Shown: positions 60,846 through 64,000 of the stretch, in pieces
How positions within the stretch are numbered: position 1 is the stretch's first letter
Layout of the letters: every line of letters begins with the position of its first letter
Source: JBHOQS01 sp042408875
GTDB lineage: Bacteria > Chloroflexota > UBA11872 > JBHOQS01
DNA: 64,000 nt
Assembly: GCA_042408875.1 (NCBI GenBank)
Contig: JBHOQS010000027.1
Span: forward strand, 186,001 to 250,000
Direction of reading: 5' to 3'
Program-made: the position numbers and the translations under genes
Notes under the pieces: generated by a model
What the model was told of the DNA's origin: nothing
Databases searched by the model: none
What the model saw: the letters and a program-made list of their open reading frames with translations, nothing else

Positions 60846-61487
60846 CTACACGCCGGCCCAGACGACGCGCTGCGCCGTCGTCTGGGCGCGCCGGTTACGC
60901 AAGTCGGTGAGCGCGGCCCGAAACTCAGCCAGCGCAGCGTGCCCGGCGGCGTGCCATCGCTGGAGAATGCCGGTGTCGTCAACGTCAGCGTGGGCGGCGC
61001 CATCCTGGTACCGGAAGTTGTCTGCTGCTGGCGTGCCGTAGGCCAGGCAGGCGTAGCCGTAGGCGCCGCGCAGGAGCAGCGTACTGTGCTCCGGCGGTAC
61101 GGTGGCCTGGCTCAGATCGACGGTGTGCTGCGCGCCGTAGTCGATGTTCACCGGCTCGGCGCTGGCCGGTGGGGTGGGCACCAGGAGCTCGAGCACCAGA
61201 CGATCCGCGGAGAGGCGAAAGGCACGGTGCTGCCGCGGCCACGTGCTGACCGGCCACTCCACGGTCCACACCTCCAGCATGTCGGGCAGCGCTGCCAGGC
61301 TGAGTTCTCGGCTGCCTGGGGTGGTGGTGAGCTGCGCGCTAGCCGGTCTGGGCGCCGCGAGTTGGTACTCTGCCAGGGCGCGCTGGATCGCTCGGTCGAG
61401 GTCAGCATCGGCGAAGCGCTGCGATGCCCCGACCGGATCACACAGGTCCAGCCGGAGCTGCGCGCGATAGTCGGCAAGTGTCGTCAA
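60846..61487 (-). CDS. Phage adaptor/head-completion-type protein
   Basis: The 213-residue protein starts at a TTG at 61487 (LTTLADYRAQLRLDLCD), preceded by AAGAGGA; the frame open further upstream to 61622 runs into the 122-bp repeat and is not coding. The N-terminal helix pattern (ADADLDRAIQRALAEYQ) is typical of phage adaptor or neck proteins such as the gp6/gp15 group. The middle is beta-rich. It follows the capsid gene on the minus strand, the usual place for head completion proteins. Confidence 0.65.
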   Translation of the reverse strand: MTTLADYRAQLRLDLCDPVGASQRFADADLDRAIQRALAEYQLAAPRPASAQLTTTPGSRELSLAALPDMLEVWTVEWPVSTWPRQHRAFRLSADRLVLELLVPTPPASAEPVNIDYGAQHTVDLSQATVPPEHSTLLLRGAYGYACLAYGTPAADNFRYQDGAAHADVDDTGILQRWHAAGHAALAEFRAALTDLRNRRAQTTAQRVVWAGV

Positions 61488-61556
61488 TGGATTTCCTCTT
61501 GAGAGGGAAGGGCGCAGTGGCGCTGCGCCCCTACTGCGTAACACGTACTGCTCGAG

Positions 61557-61678
61557 CACGTCCTGCGTACGGCGTACCCACCCCGCCCCACCGCAGGGCA
61601 GCGACCCTGCGAGCAGGGGCACCCCCTGTGGGGACCCGTCGGGCTGCGTGGCGCCTGTCCGCCGTATGCAGGACGTAG
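61557..61678. repeat. 122-bp inverted repeat, right arm
   Basis: Reverse complement of 59374-59495. The right arm lies between the adaptor-like gene and the capsid gene. The two arms enclose about 2.06 kb containing four genes; recombination between them would invert that segment and its genes relative to the capsid gene. Confidence 0.92.
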
Positions 61679-61720
61679 AGACGCATAATCATTTAATCAT
61701 TCGCCTCTACCGTGTTACAC

Positions 61721-61753
61721 CACGTTACGCCACGTTACGCCACGTTACGCCAC
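61721..61753. repeat. CACGTTACGC tandem repeat at the capsid gene stop
   Basis: CACGTTACGC occurs three times in a row (61721-61750), then CACG. A degenerate copy (CGTGTTACAC) precedes it. The capsid stop codon (TAA on the minus strand, at 61747-61745) lies inside the last copy, so repeat number changes would keep the stop but lengthen the 3' end. Confidence 0.9.
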
Positions 61754-63967
61754 GATGGAGCCGTAGGCGCCACGGTAGTCCACCCAACCGCCGCCGAACT
61801 CCCAGCGGATCTTATACGTGATGGCGTCGTTGGTGAACACCGACCCGTCAGTAGGCCCGTCCTGGAGCAGGAGCTCGGGTGTCTCCTGGCCACCCACGAA
61901 GCCGATCTCAATGGTCTCCACCTGCGCCGGATCGGTGAGCAGATACCAGTTATTGGTATCAGTGAACTGCGGCACCGAGATGATCTCCACCACACCCTTG
62001 AGCACGTTGGCGTCGTTATTGTTTGAGCCCGGGACCAGGGTTGAATTTACGATCGTGAGTGCCGTGAACAAGAGATCCGGTGGCACGAGCAGGAACCGCG
62101 GGCGGATGCCCAGGCGCTTGCCGGCGGAGTTGGTCTGCTTGAGCATGGTAATCAGGGCGGCCTGGAGGCTGGTGCTCGAGAGCGCGCTGGTGCCGGCGTT
62201 GGCGTGGTTCGTGCCATCGAACACGTTGAAGCCATCGGCCATGGCCGGCCCTGCCCCGGCGTTGGCGGTGAAGAGCCCGTAGACGAACTCGTTGATCGTG
62301 ATACCGGCGGCAACAGCCAGCTTCTGCGGAATCTTGCGCACGGCGTCCAGGTCATCGTTCAGGATCATCTCGCGGGTGACGTAGACCAGGTTGCCGCGCT
62401 TCGCTGGTGTGTAGCTCTCTCTTGCGTCGTCCCAGGCCAGGTTGGTGTAGGCGGCGTTCTCCGCCACGGTCGAAAGCGAGGAGAAATCGAACAAGCGGAT
62501 GCGGTCCTGGGTCTTGAAGTCACGGATGGCGCGGATGGCGCAGAAGCGGCGCCAGTCCTGCGGCTGGCCCTCATAGTCTTGCACGAGCCGCTTGGTCATC
62601 GAGGTGAGGACGATGTTTGCCATCACGGCCGTGGTGACCTCGTTGGCCTCACGGATGATCGAGCGGTCGGGAAAGACGCGGCCGCTCACGCCAGCATCGC
62701 CGGTGATAGCTACGTACGCTTCGCGCAGGCCAGTCCACGCTGGCGGGCTGAAGCCACCGGGCAGCCGGGCTGCGCCCTCGCGCACGCCGAAGAGGCGGTC
62801 CATGGCGAGCTGCGCAGCGGCTAGGCCGCGGGAGACACCGTCTGGCCCGACCACGATCTCATGCTTGGCCGTGCCATGGCCGGTGATCATGCGACCATGT
62901 CCCGACGGCGCTCCGCCGGCCAGCAGTCCCAGCCGGCGGAGCGCGTCCAGCGCTTCGGCCTCCTCGTCGAGGGCGGCCTCCAGTGCCCGCTCGTCGATCG
63001 CCTGCCCGGCGAAGCGGCGGCGCAGCTTCGCCTTGACCGGCTCCGGCAGGGCAGACTGCGCCAGGCGCGCCTCCAGGAGCGCCGCCCCGGCAGCGCGCCC
63101 GGCCGCTTCGCGTACCTGCGCCAGCTCCTGCTCCAGCGCAGCAATGCGCGCCGCTGCGCCGGAGAGGTGCGGCGTCTGCTCCTCGATCACTCCTGCCCCC
63201 TCCTCAGCTCCAGCCAGAACATCAGCACGCTGATCGCCACGATACAGATCGCTCCCATCCACTCCTGTACTCCCATCTCTACGTTCTGCACTCCCCTTGT
63301 GACACGCTCGATTCCCAGGGGCGTGGCTGCCCCGCTGCTCTTCCAGGAGCCGTTCCAGCGCGCCGCCTGCTGCAGCGCGGGTGACTACATCGCAGCTTTT
63401 CAGCAGCGGCACTGCCTCCACCAGCGTGACCCGCCGCGTCTGCCCGTCTGGCTGCTGGGCCACGGCCGGGCGCACGCGGGCCACGGCATCGATGGAGAGC
63501 CCCACCAGCTCGGGCCGTCCGGCGCGCAGCGCCTCCTGGATGAGCGACCATAGCCAGCCGGCCTGCTCAAGCACGTGCAGCGTCGCTTTGACTGCCCCGT
63601 TGGGCGAGGGGACCCGCTCGGGGTCCGTGTAGTAGCCGACGATGTCGCGCACGCTGCGTGCCGGGCGGCTGTAGTCTTCGACCTTCGATGGATGGTCGGC
63701 AAAGGCGCGCAGCCCTTCGACCTGCCGGTAGATGTCATCGAGCGCGGTCGCCGTGTAGTAGCGGCCGGACGCGGCGAGCCCTTCGCGGATCAGGATGACG
63801 CGCACACGCCGGCTGCCGGTGTGAGCGGTGCTGCTGTCTGCGCTGCACAGCGCTGCTGCCTCATGCAGTGCGAGCACGCCGCGGAATGCCTCGCCGGCCG
63901 GCCCCTGCACGAGCCCGGCCGGTACCTCAGGGAAGGGATACCGGTGTCGCGCTCCAGTCATGGTCAT
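61745..63967 (-). CDS. Phage protease-major capsid fusion (Mu gpI/gpT-like)
   Basis: The 740-residue protein joins three functions that are usually separate. Residues about 50-205 resemble Mu-type head maturation proteases (RVILIREGLAASGRYYT, LRAFADHPSKVED, RPARSVRDIVGYYTDPE, ELVGLSIDAVA). Residues about 265-350 form a helical scaffold (AAARIAALEQELAQVREAAGRA). Residues about 385-740 resemble the Mu gpT capsid family (SYTPAKRGNLVYVTREMILNDDLDAVRKIPQKLAVAAG). The frame is open through the joints. The ATG at 63967 has AAAGGAA. Processing by its own protease would release the capsid protein. Confidence 0.82.
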   Translation of the reverse strand: MTMTGARHRYPFPEVPAGLVQGPAGEAFRGVLALHEAAALCSADSSTAHTGSRRVRVILIREGLAASGRYYTATALDDIYRQVEGLRAFADHPSKVEDYSRPARSVRDIVGYYTDPERVPSPNGAVKATLHVLEQAGWLWSLIQEALRAGRPELVGLSIDAVARVRPAVAQQPDGQTRRVTLVEAVPLLKSCDVVTRAAAGGALERLLEEQRGSHAPGNRACHKGSAERRDGSTGVDGSDLYRGDQRADVLAGAEEGAGVIEEQTPHLSGAAARIAALEQELAQVREAAGRAAGAALLEARLAQSALPEPVKAKLRRRFAGQAIDERALEAALDEEAEALDALRRLGLLAGGAPSGHGRMITGHGTAKHEIVVGPDGVSRGLAAAQLAMDRLFGVREGAARLPGGFSPPAWTGLREAYVAITGDAGVSGRVFPDRSIIREANEVTTAVMANIVLTSMTKRLVQDYEGQPQDWRRFCAIRAIRDFKTQDRIRLFDFSSLSTVAENAAYTNLAWDDARESYTPAKRGNLVYVTREMILNDDLDAVRKIPQKLAVAAGITINEFVYGLFTANAGAGPAMADGFNVFDGTNHANAGTSALSSTSLQAALITMLKQTNSAGKRLGIRPRFLLVPPDLLFTALTIVNSTLVPGSNNNDANVLKGVVEIISVPQFTDTNNWYLLTDPAQVETIEIGFVGGQETPELLLQDGPTDGSVFTNDAITYKIRWEFGGGWVDYRGAYGSIVA

Positions 63968-64000
63968 TGGAGGTTCCTTTCAAGGCGTTCCTTTCGAGCA

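Larger units (their letters stand above)
58893..64000 (-). mobile_element. Phage morphogenesis module (prophage part)
   Basis: Six minus-strand genes, read from the right edge: protease-capsid fusion, adaptor-like protein, three small proteins and a tail-like protein. No integrase, portal or terminase gene lies inside the window; the module continues past 64000. Unusually for a compact phage, 150-250-base gaps hold TACTGCG repeats and an exact 122-bp inverted repeat. The left boundary is placed at the convergent gap with the ArsA gene; no attachment repeat is identified. Confidence 0.75.

Noticed and set aside
61488..61622. Longer N-terminus for the phage adaptor-like protein
   Set aside because: The extra codons come from the 122-bp inverted repeat, which also gives the same peptide on the other strand near 59400; the TTG at 61487 has a proper AAGAGGA site.

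Overview
The window is GC-rich bacterial DNA with short, strikingly AT-rich or purine-rich tracts between genes. Gene content suggests a heterotrophic, aerobic member of the Chloroflexota, perhaps near the Thermomicrobia/Sphaerobacter group. The basis is paired sugar ABC transporter parts, Gfo/Idh/MocA and enolase-superfamily enzymes, a CopC/CopD-cytochrome c module, a CstA/ArsA cluster and a selenocysteine-type SelD. This placement is an inference from content; no rRNA or tRNA gene was recognised.

Layout. 1-4.3 kb: a cyclic di-AMP riboswitch leads into a sugar ABC transporter made of a frameshifted Tat-type lipoprotein and one polypeptide fusing the MalF- and MalG-type permeases. 4.4-10.9 kb: a minus-strand envelope copper/redox cluster (CopC-CopD-cytochrome c fusion, VKOR, DsbA-like thioredoxin, CopC-like and His-rich proteins). 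11-24.9 kb: an orphan histidine kinase, a sugar oxidoreductase, a hydroxyacid dehydrogenase, SelD with an in-frame UGA, two DUF881 proteins, a 3-hydroxyisobutyrate-dehydrogenase-like protein, an HD-GYP protein and the folP-folC pair. 25-36.7 kb: a carbohydrate region (mannonate dehydratase-like enzyme, DUF429, GH2 enzyme, 2-hydroxyacid dehydrogenase, a toroid-type carbohydrate protein broken by a 13-bp duplication, a truncated sugar-binding protein, an IS701-type remnant) ending in a low-GC gene that looks like an exported kinase effector.

37-52.9 kb: a minus-strand set (thioredoxin, membrane proteins, methyltransferase, glutamate 5-kinase, L,D-transpeptidase), RecD2, a sugar-binding protein fragment, an apiosidase-like enzyme, a second enolase-superfamily enzyme, a sulfite-oxidase-type molybdoprotein and a CapA-like protein. 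53.2-58.8 kb: a thioredoxin-fold protein, then a compact plus-strand cluster of a 33-codon leader ORF, a CstA transporter, two paralogous small proteins sharing a GD..GVP.LPPYY signature, and two ArsA/Get3-type ATPases. 58.9-64 kb: a minus-strand phage morphogenesis module running off the right edge, including a Mu-type protease fused to a major capsid protein and a 122-bp inverted repeat.

The sugar genes fit uptake and oxidation/dehydration of plant-derived sugars and sugar acids, though several are damaged. The best candidates for little-described biology are the CstA/small-protein/ArsA cluster, the kinase-like effector with an eCIS-type N-terminus, the selenocysteine SelD, and the protease-capsid fusion.
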